Below, in pieces: positions 1-9,216 of a stretch of DNA of 64,000 nucleotides (position 1 is its first letter; each line of letters starts with the position of its first letter). The DNA lies in assembly GCA_018715125.1 (NCBI GenBank), contig DVMF01000041.1:27885-91884 (forward strand), read 5' to 3'. Under the pieces are notes generated by a model. The model was not told the DNA's origin. It saw only the letters and a program-made list of their open reading frames with translations, and did not search any database. Both the position numbers and the translations under genes were made by a program. This stretch comes from Candidatus Coprousia avicola. Its GTDB lineage: Bacteria > Actinomycetota > Coriobacteriia > Coriobacteriales > Coriobacteriaceae.

Positions 1-1126
1 TCGCCATGGCAAAGGCGAGCGGATAGCGCGCCTTGATATCGGCGAGAATGGGATTGTTCATCGAGAGGTGATGTCGCAGGCGCGTCGCAAGCGGCACGAT
101 ATGACGCGCCAGGTTCATGCGCAGCTCGAGGTCTGAGGAGAAGTCGAAGAGAAAATCGCTCCGTATGCGCTCGACCATCTCCCCCACGACGTTCCAGACC
201 TCGTCCGGTATGACAAGGCCCTCGCCGCCGTCATCCGTTCCGCCGTTGAGCACGCGCTTCCCCGCAAGGTGCATGGTAATGTAGGCAACCTCAGATTCCG
301 GAAGCTCGCACGGCACATCGCGCTCGATGAGGCGGGCGATCCTGTGCGCCACCGGCCATGCGGAAGAGGCGCGCAGCCCCTTGTCGTCAATCCCCCCAAG
401 AGGGACGTAATGGCCGGCGCGTATGCGCATCACGGCGATGCAGACATGTACGAGCAGGTTGCGGTAGAGCAGCGAGTTGATGTGGAAGCTCTCCGCCTCG
501 AGCGCCTCGTCAACGCAACCTGACACCACGTCGAGCAGACGCCTGTCCTCACCCGATTCTCCGAGTCCTATTGTCTGGAGAGCCCCCCGAGCCTCGGGCG
601 ACCTTCGCCTCCCCGCTCCGCCGATGGCGACATCTGCCAAGCAAAGCCGACGCGCCATTTCCGGACCGGTCACGCGCATACCGTAATGCGGGCGCTTCTC
701 GAGCGTCAGGCCAAAGCGATCGAGCGCCTGCTCGACCAAACGCATGTCTGCCGAGAGCGTCGTGCGCGATACGTACAGCATGCCCGACAGCTCGTCGAGC
801 GTAATGTAGCCAGAACGCGATAGCAGGTCGTTGATGAGATAGGAGACCCGCTCGTCGCGCGTCTGAGGCACCGCGCCTTCCACCTCGCCCGCAAGGAGCA
901 GATTACGATAAGTCTGCTCGTCCTCGACAACAAGGTAGTAGCCTGCGCCGCTCTCACCATCGCGCTCATATACGATCTGCGCGGCCGGGCCGAGTTCGCC
1001 ATTGGCATGCTTGATATAGGAGAAGAGCGTCCGTTCACGCACGCCAAGTTGCGCCGTCAGAGCGTCGACTGACGCCGCGGGGTGCTCGGCAAGGTATGCG
1101 ATTAGGGTGCGGTCATGCGTGTTCAT
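1..1126 (-). CDS. PRD-domain transcriptional regulator (BglG/LicR type), cut by window edge
   Basis: About 375 residues are visible; the C-terminus lies beyond position 1. An N-terminal helix-turn-helix (about residues 8-40) is followed by a second HTH (about 100-125, with YVSRTTLSADM) and two PTS-regulation domains, PRD1 around 180-280 and the beginning of PRD2 from about 310 (RMNLARHIVPLATRLRHH). Proteins of this family are phosphorylated on PRD histidines by HPr and PTS enzymes and often carry EIIB/EIIA-like domains at the C-terminus, which cannot be seen here. The ATG at 1126 is preceded by a strong GAGGAGGAG ribosome site. It lies on the same strand as, and downstream of, the PTS/GH140-like pair and may sense that PTS, but this is inference. 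The family is clear; the sugar is not known. Confidence 0.8.
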   Translation of the reverse strand, partial: MNTHDRTLIAYLAEHPAASVDALTAQLGVRERTLFSYIKHANGELGPAAQIVYERDGESGAGYYLVVEDEQTYRNLLLAGEVEGAVPQTRDERVSYLINDLLSRSGYITLDELSGMLYVSRTTLSADMRLVEQALDRFGLTLEKRPHYGMRVTGPEMARRLCLADVAIGGAGRRRSPEARGALQTIGLGESGEDRRLLDVVSGCVDEALEAESFHINSLLYRNLLVHVCIAVMRIRAGHYVPLGGIDDKGLRASSAWPVAHRIARLIERDVPCELPESEVAYITMHLAGKRVLNGGTDDGGEGLVIPDEVWNVVGEMVERIRSDFLFDFSSDLELRMNLARHIVPLATRLRHHLSMNNPILADIKARYPLAFAMA

Positions 1127-1252
1127 ACGGCTCCTCCTCGCTATTCAGCATAAAAAAAGACCGAGGGGTGTTCCATCGCATTCGATGCACCGATGCACTG
1201 CATACAACTTGTACGAAATATCGAGTGTCGTGCGACCCCAACAAGAACGGGA

Positions 1253-1291
1253 GGGCGGGCGCCCGCAGTTCACAGCTGCAGGCACCCGCCC
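1253..1291 (-). terminator. Possible terminator after the GH140-like gene
   Basis: GGGCGGG at 1253-1259 can pair with CCCGCCC at 1285-1291, about 37 bases beyond the stop codon of the minus-strand DUF4038 gene. The U-tract is weak, so factor-independent termination is uncertain. Confidence 0.3.
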
Positions 1292-1327
1292 CCACCAAAA
1301 CGCGCAAGGCGCGATTGTGCGATGAGC

Positions 1328-2626
1328 CTATGCGCGCGGCTCCAGCACGATGAGCGCGTCTCCGGTAAAGGGATGCTGCACCACGCGGGTCGCACCCTCA
1401 TCGACCGTCACCGGCAGATGCGCGACGCGCTTCTGCTCGAGGTCGATGGCCCGCGCGGTGTAGCCATCAAGCGCAACCGAGAGCTTGAGCACCGTTGCGC
1501 GGGGCATGTAGACCACATACGTCGGGCGCTCGGCGGTGTTGTGCGCCACGCGAATCTGCTCGCGGTCGTCGGCGAGCTCGTCTTGCGCCGGCACGAGGCT
1601 GCGGCACGCAAGCGCATCGAGAAGCTGCGGAATCATACCGAAGTCCCACACGCCGGGAAGCTGCAAGGCCTCCTGCCAGCGGAAGGGCGCGTCAAAGCCC
1701 TCGCCGAGCGCCGAGCCGCGGCTCAGCGACGTCTGCCAATTCCAGATGCCGTGCGCACCGTAGGTAACGCCCGCGCACGCACCCGCCAGCATGCCGGCCC
1801 ACGCCGAGGCGCGGCAATTCTCCGCGTTGAAGCGCACGTACACGTGACGGCTCGCGCCCATCATCTCGTAGCACGGCTCCGAGTTGATCATCGGCTTCTT
1901 GGGGTAGGCGGCCGCGATGTCCTGCGGCAGCTTCCACGCCTCGTCCTGCGCGAGCGCGTTGTGACCCGGCTGGTACATATAGAAGTCCAGACGATCGACA
2001 AACGGCTCGGGGATGGTGCGGTTCGCACGGTTGATGTGCATGGTCCTGAGGCGCGTGGGCGCGAGCGCGCACACCGCGGCAAGAGCCGCCTCGTAATAGG
2101 GCAGGCACTCCTCGCTCTTCCAGTCGGTATCGCCCGTCACCACGTAGACCGGCTTAAACTCATCGAGATACGAGACGACGCGCTCCACGTGCCGGCGCAC
2201 CTCGTCGAGGGGCATCGTCGGCGCCCCGAAGCGCTCGGCGATGGCGCTCCCCCACGTGCCGGGCACGTAGTTGCACCACATGAGCACGAGCGCCGGACGG
2301 ATGCCGTGCGCCACCGCCGTGCGGCACATCTCGCGCGCACGCTCCCAATACGCCGCATTGGGGCTCTCCCAGTCAAACGTCGTCCCATCCTCGCTCGCAT
2401 ACGGATAGATGCCGAGGTCGGGACGGCAGCGATCCCACTGCGGCAGCGTGTTGATCTGCAGCGTGTTGATACCCTGCTCCGCGCGGCGGGTCAGATAGTA
2501 GTCCCAGTCCTCCAAGCTGATGCTCGTGAATGCGCTCCAGCAGGTGTCGGCCAGCCAGAACCAGGGCTTGCCGTCGCACAGAAAGCCGTCGCGCGCCTCG
2601 TTAACCGTCAGTGTCCCCAGTGCCAT
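1328..2626 (-). CDS. DUF4038 glycoside hydrolase, GH140 (apiosidase)-like
   Basis: A protein of about 432 residues with a TIM-barrel DUF4038 domain (about residues 10-330: FLADTCW-like start LADTCWSAF, GINTLQIN, and the acidic NSEPCYE motif) followed by a small C-terminal beta domain of the putative collagen-binding type (about 345-430). This two-domain layout is that of GH140, whose characterised member is an endo-apiosidase acting on the pectin RG-II. No signal peptide is present, so the enzyme should act in the cytoplasm. The ATG at 2626 is chosen because GAGAAAGG lies six bases upstream of it but directly abuts the alternative ATG at 2632. It follows the PTS permease gene in the same direction and probably shares its transcript. 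The apiosidase role is inference; related DUF4038 proteins with other activities exist. Confidence 0.7.
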   Translation of the reverse strand: MALGTLTVNEARDGFLCDGKPWFWLADTCWSAFTSISLEDWDYYLTRRAEQGINTLQINTLPQWDRCRPDLGIYPYASEDGTTFDWESPNAAYWERAREMCRTAVAHGIRPALVLMWCNYVPGTWGSAIAERFGAPTMPLDEVRRHVERVVSYLDEFKPVYVVTGDTDWKSEECLPYYEAALAAVCALAPTRLRTMHINRANRTIPEPFVDRLDFYMYQPGHNALAQDEAWKLPQDIAAAYPKKPMINSEPCYEMMGASRHVYVRFNAENCRASAWAGMLAGACAGVTYGAHGIWNWQTSLSRGSALGEGFDAPFRWQEALQLPGVWDFGMIPQLLDALACRSLVPAQDELADDREQIRVAHNTAERPTYVVYMPRATVLKLSVALDGYTARAIDLEQKRVAHLPVTVDEGATRVVQHPFTGDALIVLEPRA

Positions 2627-2708
2627 ATCCATCCTTTCTCACTGCAACGCCAGCCGGCGCCGCCGTTGTTACCGTACCCTAGACGCGCCCATGCGGCGCA
2701 CGAGGACA

Positions 2709-2746
2709 GCGGGCCCCGTCGCCCTCCATGGCGCGACGGGGCCCGC
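2709..2746 (-). terminator. GC-rich hairpin between PTS gene and GH140-like gene
   Basis: A perfect 14-bp inverted repeat (2709-2722 with 2733-2746, ten-base loop) lies in the 199-base gap after the PTS stop codon. There is no U-tract, so it may serve for transcript stability or partial attenuation rather than full termination. Confidence 0.45.
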
Positions 2747-2825
2747 AGGCTGCGGGCGGCGCGGTCAGGACGTCCCGCGCGCTACCCGTTCTTCACTCAT
2801 GAGGCATGAGGCTAAAGCCCCTACC

Positions 2826-4280
2826 TTACGCACCCATGAGGGCGCTCTCGTCCTCTTCCTCCATCTCGGCGAGCTCTTCCTTGGTGAAGCCCGTGAGGAA
2901 GACCACCACGGCGGCGATCACGAAGGAAACGGCCATACCGATGATGGCGGCGATGACGTTCCACTGGCCGCCCTGCAGGTAGTTGAGGATGACCATGAAG
3001 TTGGAGGAGCCACCGGCCAGGTAGTAGGTGACGCCGAGGATGCCGGAGAGCACCGCGCCGATGGCGCCGCCGATGAACATGCCGAGCATGGTGCGGCGGA
3101 AGCGCAGCAGGATGCCGAAGAGGGCGGGCTCGGTCACGCCGCCGGCGATGGCGGAGATGACGTAGCCAAGGGCGAGGCCCTTCTCATCCTTGTTCTTCAT
3201 GCGCAGGAACGCACCGAAGGCGCAGCCCCACACCGCGGTCATGGCACAGTTGGTGGAGACGAAGACGAACGGGTCGTAGCCAGCGGCGATAATCTGCACC
3301 TGAGCGAGCAGGATGACGGGCAGGTGCATGCCGGCGACCACGAACAGCTGCCAGAAAGCGCCGAGGATCGCCATGACGATGAAGACCGCGATGCCGCCCA
3401 TGTCGGCGAGGCCGAAGAGCGCGCCGGCGATGCCCTGACCAAGCAGGTTGCCGAGCGGGGCGAGCGCGATGAGCATGATGGGCACTACGACGATGAGCGT
3501 GCAGAACGGGGTGAAGATGGTCGACAGCGTGTCGGGCATGTGCTTGCGGATGAACTTCTCGACCACATAGAGCACCGGCACCGTCAGGATGATGGGCAGC
3601 ACGCTCTGCGAGTAGTTGGCCGCAGTAATCTGGATGCCGTAAACACTCACCACGCCCACCGGGTCAGCGGAGGCAGCGGAGACGATGCTCGGTGCGATGA
3701 GCAGGCCGCCGAGAAGCATGCCGAGCACCGGGGACGCGCCTATCTTCTTAGCCGCTGCATAGCCGAGATAGATAGGCAGGAAGTACATGCCCGCCTCGAA
3801 CAGCGTGGTGTAGAAGAAGGTGTAGACGGGATCGGTCTCGGTCACGATGTTGAGCATCTGCGGGCCGAGGATGACCGCGAAGGTGCGGAACAGACCGGAG
3901 CCCATGAGCAGCGGGATCAGCTGGACCATGGAACCTGACAGGTAGTCGAGGATTTTGTTGCCGACAACCTTCGGGGTGAGCTTCTCCTTGGGCGCGTCGA
4001 GGTTCTCCTTCACCTCGGCGCCGCGGGCGACACCGGAGATGGCGATGAACTCGTCGAGCACCTTGGGCACGTTCTGGCCGATGATGACCTGGAGCTGGGT
4101 GCCGGCGAACTGCGCGCCCAGCACGCCCTTGACCTTCTTGATCTTCTCAACGTCTGCAAGGTTGTTGTCCTTGAGCGTGAGGCGCAGGCGCGTCATGCAG
4201 TTGGTCGCGGTGGTAACGTTACTTGCACCTCCCACCAACTCTAGGACGCTTTGCGCGATTTGCTTGTTGTCTACTGCCAT
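2826..4280 (-). CDS. PTS sugar permease, EIIBC, glucose/beta-glucoside superfamily
   Basis: A 484-residue phosphotransferase permease that imports a sugar or glycoside and phosphorylates it. The EIIB domain (residues 1-80) has the phospho-accepting cysteine Cys28 in NCMTRLR. The EIIC domain (about 100-470) is polytopic and carries the family signature GGVTEPALFG. No EIIA domain is attached, so an EIIA of the glucose type must come from elsewhere. The ATG at 4280 begins the conserved MAVDNKQI sequence and has AAAGGGG upstream. It is very similar in layout to the product of 7771-9216. It leads the gene pair with the GH140-like glycosidase, and a palindromic operator overlaps its promoter. The substrate cannot be read from sequence; an apiose-containing or beta-glucoside compound is a guess from context. 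Confidence 0.9.
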   Translation of the reverse strand: MAVDNKQIAQSVLELVGGASNVTTATNCMTRLRLTLKDNNLADVEKIKKVKGVLGAQFAGTQLQVIIGQNVPKVLDEFIAISGVARGAEVKENLDAPKEKLTPKVVGNKILDYLSGSMVQLIPLLMGSGLFRTFAVILGPQMLNIVTETDPVYTFFYTTLFEAGMYFLPIYLGYAAAKKIGASPVLGMLLGGLLIAPSIVSAASADPVGVVSVYGIQITAANYSQSVLPIILTVPVLYVVEKFIRKHMPDTLSTIFTPFCTLIVVVPIMLIALAPLGNLLGQGIAGALFGLADMGGIAVFIVMAILGAFWQLFVVAGMHLPVILLAQVQIIAAGYDPFVFVSTNCAMTAVWGCAFGAFLRMKNKDEKGLALGYVISAIAGGVTEPALFGILLRFRRTMLGMFIGGAIGAVLSGILGVTYYLAGGSSNFMVILNYLQGGQWNVIAAIIGMAVSFVIAAVVVFLTGFTKEELAEMEEEDESALMGA

Positions 4281-4339
4281 GGGGGTCCCCTTTCCCCTAT
4301 CGGGGCCGGACGTCGTCCTGTCCATCCGACCAGCCTTTT

Positions 4340-4359
4340 CAGTAAACGCTTGTTTACTG
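4340..4359 (-). promoter_or_regulatory. Palindromic operator at the PTS promoter
   Basis: A perfect 8-bp inverted repeat, CAGTAAAC-N4-GTTTACTG, lies just downstream of a TATAAA -10 element (minus strand, 4364-4369), so a bound repressor would block transcription of the PTS/GH140-like pair. The TAAAC/GTTTA half-site recurs at 4638, 23457 and around the LacI gene at 24684. Confidence 0.7.
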
Positions 4360-4632
4360 AATGTTTATAGTTGCAGCTTACCTTGTTTTTATTTTCGACC
4401 TGCATGGATTCCGGTGAACGGTAGGATTTTTCAGATAAACGTGCGATTATTCGCATGAAGCGCAACTTCTTAGCATTTACTGAAGTTTATGCAGCTCAAT
4501 TGACGCAACACTAAGTGTGTGGATTGGTATGTCGGGCACTCGTCGACTCTCCTCAGCTCTCGGTACCTGCCGTTTAACAGGCATTACACTACGTTCACCG
4601 GCTGCTGAACCGTTATGGCATCCACACTCTCG

Positions 4633-4649
4633 TATACTAAACATGTTTA
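4633..4649 (+). promoter_or_regulatory. -10 element with overlapping palindromic operator
   Basis: A -10 TATACT (4633-4638) runs straight into the perfect 12-bp palindrome TAAACATGTTTA (4638-4649), 24 bases before the start codon of the alpha/beta hydrolase gene. This is a typical repressor-over-start-site arrangement. The 393-base region 4281-4673 holds this site and the one at 4340 and no gene. Confidence 0.65.
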
Positions 4650-4673
4650 TATTCTGTCTTGGAAAGGATTGCT

Positions 4674-6035
4674 ATGGCAGAAACGGATGTCACCCTCGAA
4701 CCCATGTACCGCACCGTCACCACTTTGGGCGACTTCGGGCCCTGGATTTCGCGTCTGGTGCTCGAGCTCCCCGACGAGATCGGCGTAAACGACGTCACGC
4801 CCGCCACGTTCAACGTCTTCTGCACGCGCCGCGAGCGCACCGGCACGGTGCTCATGCGCAAAGAACGCGGTGCCGACCACGCCGCGCCATCGATGGGCTA
4901 CGTCCCGGTGCTCGCCGCCTATCCCGCGACGCCTGAGGGCAAGCGCGCCGAACACGGATCTCACGTCGCTCTCGAGCTGCCCGAAGTGCGCCTCACCAAG
5001 CGCGTCGAGGGCGGCGTCATGGGCTCGCGCAAGATCGACAACTGCTTCCGCATCACCCAGACCGCTACCATCCCCACCGCTACCGACCCGCTCGTGGGCC
5101 TAGTCTTCGAAACCTGCGCCGGTGATATCTGTCCCGCGCTCGACCGCTGGCACGAGGCCGAGATGGCCGAAGCCGTCGACGGCATCAAGATGGAGTACGG
5201 CTACTACGAGCCTGACTTCGAGCCCGCGCCGGCCGGCCCGTTTGGCCCCGCCAAGGCTAAGCCCGAGAAGGCGGCGCTTATCGTCTACCTGCACGGCGCC
5301 GGCGAGGGCAAGGGAGAGAGCGAGGACGGCGGCATCCCCGGCGGCCCGCTCGTGCCCGAGGGTCCGGTGCGCGCCTATACCGGCAACCGCGTGACCGCCC
5401 TCTCGCAGAAGAAGATTCAGGGCTACTTCGACGGGGCTGCCTGGGTACTCGTCCCGCAATGCCCGACGTTTTGGATGGACAACGGGGTCGAGCAGCTCGG
5501 TCATAGCAACCAGAGCATCTACGCACGCGCGCTCAAGGCCCTCATCGACGAGTTCATCGCCGCGCACGCCGACCGCATCGACACGAGCCGCATCATCGTG
5601 GGCGGCCTTTCCAACGGCGGCTTCATGACGCTGCGCATGTGCCTCGATTACCCCGGCTTCTTCGCTGCCGGCCTGCCCTGCTGCGCCCCCTGGTTCGACG
5701 CCACCGCCGAGGATGTCTCCGGTCTCTCCCAGACGCCGCTGTGGTTCACCCATAGCAAGGGCGACGAGCTCGTCGACCCCAAGGAGACCGTGCTGCCGCT
5801 CCGCCGCGCCCTCGCCGCCGCCGGCGCCATGGTGCACTGCACGTACTTCGACCACGTCGAAGACCTTACCGGCGTCTATCGCGAGGCCGACGGCTCGCCC
5901 AAGAAGACCTTTAACCACGGTGTCTGGATCCATGTGTTCAACGACTTCTGCCGCACCGACATCGACGGCACGAACGTCATGATCGACGGCGAGCCCGTAG
6001 GCATGTGGGAGTGGGCGGCGCGCCAGCGGGCGTAG
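4674..6035 (+). CDS. Alpha/beta-hydrolase (esterase, PHB-depolymerase-like)
   Basis: A 453-residue protein. The N-terminal 190 residues form a beta-rich domain with no family I recognise. The C-terminal part is an alpha/beta-hydrolase: oxyanion region YLHGAGE (about 205-211), nucleophile Ser313 in GLSNGG, acidic residue in KGDELVDP and a histidine in FNHGVWIHVF near the C-terminus. It resembles feruloyl-esterase and polyhydroxybutyrate-depolymerase-type esterases. There is no signal peptide. The start at 4674 has GGAAAGG six bases upstream. It is followed 40 bases later by the DUF1593 gene, suggesting a two-gene operon. It may remove acyl groups from imported plant glycosides, but the substrate is unknown. 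Confidence 0.75.
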   Translation: MAETDVTLEPMYRTVTTLGDFGPWISRLVLELPDEIGVNDVTPATFNVFCTRRERTGTVLMRKERGADHAAPSMGYVPVLAAYPATPEGKRAEHGSHVALELPEVRLTKRVEGGVMGSRKIDNCFRITQTATIPTATDPLVGLVFETCAGDICPALDRWHEAEMAEAVDGIKMEYGYYEPDFEPAPAGPFGPAKAKPEKAALIVYLHGAGEGKGESEDGGIPGGPLVPEGPVRAYTGNRVTALSQKKIQGYFDGAAWVLVPQCPTFWMDNGVEQLGHSNQSIYARALKALIDEFIAAHADRIDTSRIIVGGLSNGGFMTLRMCLDYPGFFAAGLPCCAPWFDATAEDVSGLSQTPLWFTHSKGDELVDPKETVLPLRRALAAAGAMVHCTYFDHVEDLTGVYREADGSPKKTFNHGVWIHVFNDFCRTDIDGTNVMIDGEPVGMWEWAARQRA

Positions 6036-6075
6036 CGGCCGGACGCACCGTAAACGTGAAGATGAAAGGGCTCAG

Positions 6076-7608
6076 ATGACCTCGTCCGAAACCAAACCGC
6101 GGGTAATCGTGACAACCGATCTTGAGGTTGATGACATGAACTCGCTCATCCACCTCGCCCTCTACCTCAACCTGCTCGACGTCGAGGCGGTGGTGACCAC
6201 CGCGTCGCAGTACCATTTCTTGGGTGACGGCGCGCATACGCTCGGCGAGGTCACGCCGCATTGGCGCACCAAGGGCGTCCGCTCCTACACCTGGAAGGTC
6301 GTCCCCCACGAGCCCGACCCCGAGGCCGGCGCGCTCACGAGCTACCGGCCCTTCCCGCGCACCTGGGTCCAGGACCTCTGGACCCATGAGTACGCCGAGG
6401 CGTGGACGCACCTCAACGCCAACGCCGCCGCGGCTGGCGAGCCCGCGTTTCCCACCCCCGGCGAGATGCTTGCCCGCACCTTTGAGGGCAATGTGGCGTT
6501 TGAGGGGGACGTGCGCGCCGACACCCCCGGCTCCGACGTCATCAAGCAGGCCGTCTTAGACAATGACCCGCGTCCGCTCTGGCTGCTCTCGTGGGGAGGC
6601 ATGAACACCATCGTCCGCGCTCTCATGGCCATCGCCGACACCTGGCAGGACACGCCGGAATGGGGCGCGGTCCGCGCACGCGTCTATGCGAAGGTGCGCG
6701 TCATGGGGGTCATGAACGGCGTCGGCCAGGACAACAGCTGGCTCGACCACGGCGCGCCGCTCTTTCCCGATCTCGTCTTTCTGCGCGCCCCGTTTGCCTA
6801 CGGCGGCTACGTCGACGCCGTGGCGGGCCAGCCCGACACCCTCGACCTGTTCCGCGCCCCGTGGCCCGAGGAGCGCCTCACCCGCGGCAACGGCCCGCTT
6901 ATGGCACGCTACATGCTCTACGGCGACGGCAAGGTCTATGAGAACGAACCCGAGCGGTTCCAGTTCGGCAAGACCGCGACGCTCGACTGGGGGCTTGACG
7001 GCATGGAGCCCATCCAGTTTACCCCGGGCGACTTCATGGCGGAGGGCGACTCGATGACCTACATTCCGCTCATCCCCTTTGGGCTGCGCGGCGTCGGGGC
7101 AGACGGCACCACGGACCCCGGCTTCGGGACCGTGCTGGGCCCGCTGTTCCGCGACCGCATCGACGACGCGGATGCGGGCCCGAGCTTTGCCGATCTGGGC
7201 AGGGCCTCCGACGAGAACCCCAATCCCTACCTGCGCGCCTACCAAGAGGATTTTGCCGTGCGCGCCTCCTGGTGCGCCCACGAGCCCGCCGCCTGCAACC
7301 ACCCGCCCCGCATCGAGCATGTCACCGCGGACGCAAGCGCACGCCCGGGAGAGGAGGTCGCGCTCAGCGCCTGGGTGTCGGACCCCGATGGCGACCTCAT
7401 CACCTGCGTCTGGTTCGCCGACGTGCCGACCTGCTCCTACGAGGGCGCCGTCGACCTGGCCGCTTGGCGCGGCAAGGGCGCGAGCGTCGTGTTTGCTGTG
7501 CCCGCCGACGCGCGTCCCGGCGACCGCTTCACCCTCACGCTGCGCGCGCAAGACGTCGCGGAGCGTCCCTGCACGCGCTACGCGCAGGCCGCCGTAACCG
7601 TCGCGTAG
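6076..7608 (+). CDS. DUF1593 (Sde182-type, nucleoside-hydrolase-like) protein
   Basis: A 510-residue protein. The N-terminal domain (about residues 8-350) opens with VIVTTDLEVDDMNSLIH, which resembles the acidic metal-binding beginning of inosine/uridine nucleoside hydrolases and fits the DUF1593/Sde182 family. A C-terminal beta domain (about 410-510, from NHPPRIEHV onward) is of the type found with this family. The start has GAAAGGG upstream. There is no signal peptide. Some relatives occur in carbohydrate-degrading loci, and a glycoside-hydrolase role is likely, but no activity can be assigned. It is the second gene after the esterase-like gene and shares its operator-controlled promoter. 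Confidence 0.75.
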   Translation: MTSSETKPRVIVTTDLEVDDMNSLIHLALYLNLLDVEAVVTTASQYHFLGDGAHTLGEVTPHWRTKGVRSYTWKVVPHEPDPEAGALTSYRPFPRTWVQDLWTHEYAEAWTHLNANAAAAGEPAFPTPGEMLARTFEGNVAFEGDVRADTPGSDVIKQAVLDNDPRPLWLLSWGGMNTIVRALMAIADTWQDTPEWGAVRARVYAKVRVMGVMNGVGQDNSWLDHGAPLFPDLVFLRAPFAYGGYVDAVAGQPDTLDLFRAPWPEERLTRGNGPLMARYMLYGDGKVYENEPERFQFGKTATLDWGLDGMEPIQFTPGDFMAEGDSMTYIPLIPFGLRGVGADGTTDPGFGTVLGPLFRDRIDDADAGPSFADLGRASDENPNPYLRAYQEDFAVRASWCAHEPAACNHPPRIEHVTADASARPGEEVALSAWVSDPDGDLITCVWFADVPTCSYEGAVDLAAWRGKGASVVFAVPADARPGDRFTLTLRAQDVAERPCTRYAQAAVTVA

Positions 7609-7707
7609 AGGCAAGGGCCCCTACGCCCTTGAGGGCTCCCGCGGGGAGGTCTATACACGCCTCCCTGCCGATTTGATGCCCACTTGGCAAGCGAGCCCCC
7701 TAGACAC

Positions 7708-7743
7708 GCAAAAGGCGGGAGCCGGGGAAACCCGACTCCCGCC
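7708..7743 (-). terminator. Rho-independent terminator of the second PTS gene
   Basis: GGCGGGAG...CGGG pairs with its complement across a short GTTTC-like loop (7714-7743). On the minus strand it is followed by TTTTG. It sits between converging genes (6076-7608 plus, 7771-9216 minus) and may act in both directions. Confidence 0.75.
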
Positions 7744-7770
7744 CTGAGGGGCTTACCGCATGTATGCGCC

Positions 7771-9216
7771 CTAGGCCTCGATAGCCTCGAGGTTCTCCTC
7801 GTCCATCTCGGCGAGCTCCTCCTTGGAGAAGCCGAACATGAACGTCAGCACCGCGGCGATGACAAACGCCACGACCGAAGAGATCACCATGCAAACGAGG
7901 TTGCCCGTGCCCTCCTGCAGGTACGCCAGAATGTAGAGCAGATTGGACGAGCCGCCCGCGATACCCGCAGTGCAGCCGAGGATACCGGCGAGCACGCCGC
8001 CGATGGCACCGCCGATAAGCACCGGCGGAATAGTGCGGCGGAAGCGGAGAAGCAGACCGTAGAGCGCGGGCTCGGTAACGCCACCGGCAAGAGCCGCGAC
8101 GAAGTAGCCCCATGCCAGGCTCTTCTCGTCCTTGTTGCGCAGACGGAGGGCGGAACCGAGCACCATGCCCCAGACCGCAACCATGGCGATGTTGGAGGCG
8201 ACGAAGATGAACTTATCGGAACCGACCGAGAGCAGCGTCACCATAGCGGGCATGATGATCACGCCGTGCATACCGGTGATGACGAAAAGCTGCCAGAACG
8301 CGCCCACGATGCCCATGGCGATGAGGTAGCCGATGCCGCCCATGTCAGCGATGCCGTACAGGAACATCGAGAACACGTTGCCGAGCTCGTTGCCGATGGG
8401 CGCGAGCACCACCAGCGCGACGGGGACCATGATGACCATGGTGCAGAACGGGGTGAAGATGGTCGAGAGCACATCGGGCATCACGCGCTTGATGGCCTTC
8501 TCGACAAAGTACAGCGCCGCCACCGACAGAAGGATCGGCAGGACGGACTGCGAGTAGTTGAGCGCCTGGATGTGGATGCCGTACACCACGAGCTCGCCGC
8601 CGTCGGTTGCGAGCTGCACGATACCCGGCGAGATGAGCACGCCGCCCATCATCATGCCGAGGGCCGGGCTGGCGCCGAGCTTCTTGGCCGCCGAGTAGCC
8701 CAGGTAAATGGGCAGGAAGTACATGGCGGCATCAAAGAGGTAATTGTTAAAGAGCAGGTAGGTGGGATCCTCAGCCGAGACCAAATTGAGCAGGGTCGGG
8801 CCGATGACCACGGCAAACGTGCGGAACAGACCGCCGGCCATAAAGAGCGGGATGAGCATCGCGATCGAGCCGGACAGATAGTTCAAGATGTTGTTGCCGA
8901 TCACCTTGGGCGTCAGCTTCTCCTTGGGCGCGTCGAGGTTCTCGTCGATGGCGGCGTGCTTGGTAAAGCCGCCCATAGCGCAGACCTCGTCGTAGACCTT
9001 GGGCACGTTCTGGCCGATGATGACCTGGAACTGGCCGCCCGACATCTGCGCGCCGATAACGCCCTTGAGCTTTTTGACCTTCTCGATATCAGGGATGCCG
9101 TTGTCCTTCAGCGTGAAGCGCAGGCGCGTCATGCAATGCGTGACGTTGCTGACGTTCTCGATACCGCCCACGGCGGCCAGAACGTCTTCGGCGATCTTCT
9201 TGTTATCGACTGCCAT
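7771..9216 (-). CDS. PTS beta-glucoside-type permease, EIIBC
   Basis: A 481-residue permease: EIIB domain with phospho-cysteine Cys28 in HCMTRLRF, then a polytopic EIIC domain with GGVTEPALYG and a C-terminal KEELAEMDEE tail. No EIIA domain. It imports and phosphorylates a sugar at the membrane with phosphate from HPr through a separate EIIA. It lies 112 bases downstream of a BglG-type antiterminator gene and downstream of a ROK kinase gene, an arrangement typical of beta-glucoside systems. No 6-phospho-beta-glucosidase gene is in the window. The SD sequence is part of a hairpin next to the start codon. The assignment to the beta-glucoside branch is by the regulator and by sequence style; the substrate is not proven. 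Confidence 0.9.
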   Translation of the reverse strand: MAVDNKKIAEDVLAAVGGIENVSNVTHCMTRLRFTLKDNGIPDIEKVKKLKGVIGAQMSGGQFQVIIGQNVPKVYDEVCAMGGFTKHAAIDENLDAPKEKLTPKVIGNNILNYLSGSIAMLIPLFMAGGLFRTFAVVIGPTLLNLVSAEDPTYLLFNNYLFDAAMYFLPIYLGYSAAKKLGASPALGMMMGGVLISPGIVQLATDGGELVVYGIHIQALNYSQSVLPILLSVAALYFVEKAIKRVMPDVLSTIFTPFCTMVIMVPVALVVLAPIGNELGNVFSMFLYGIADMGGIGYLIAMGIVGAFWQLFVITGMHGVIIMPAMVTLLSVGSDKFIFVASNIAMVAVWGMVLGSALRLRNKDEKSLAWGYFVAALAGGVTEPALYGLLLRFRRTIPPVLIGGAIGGVLAGILGCTAGIAGGSSNLLYILAYLQEGTGNLVCMVISSVVAFVIAAVLTFMFGFSKEELAEMDEENLEAIEA

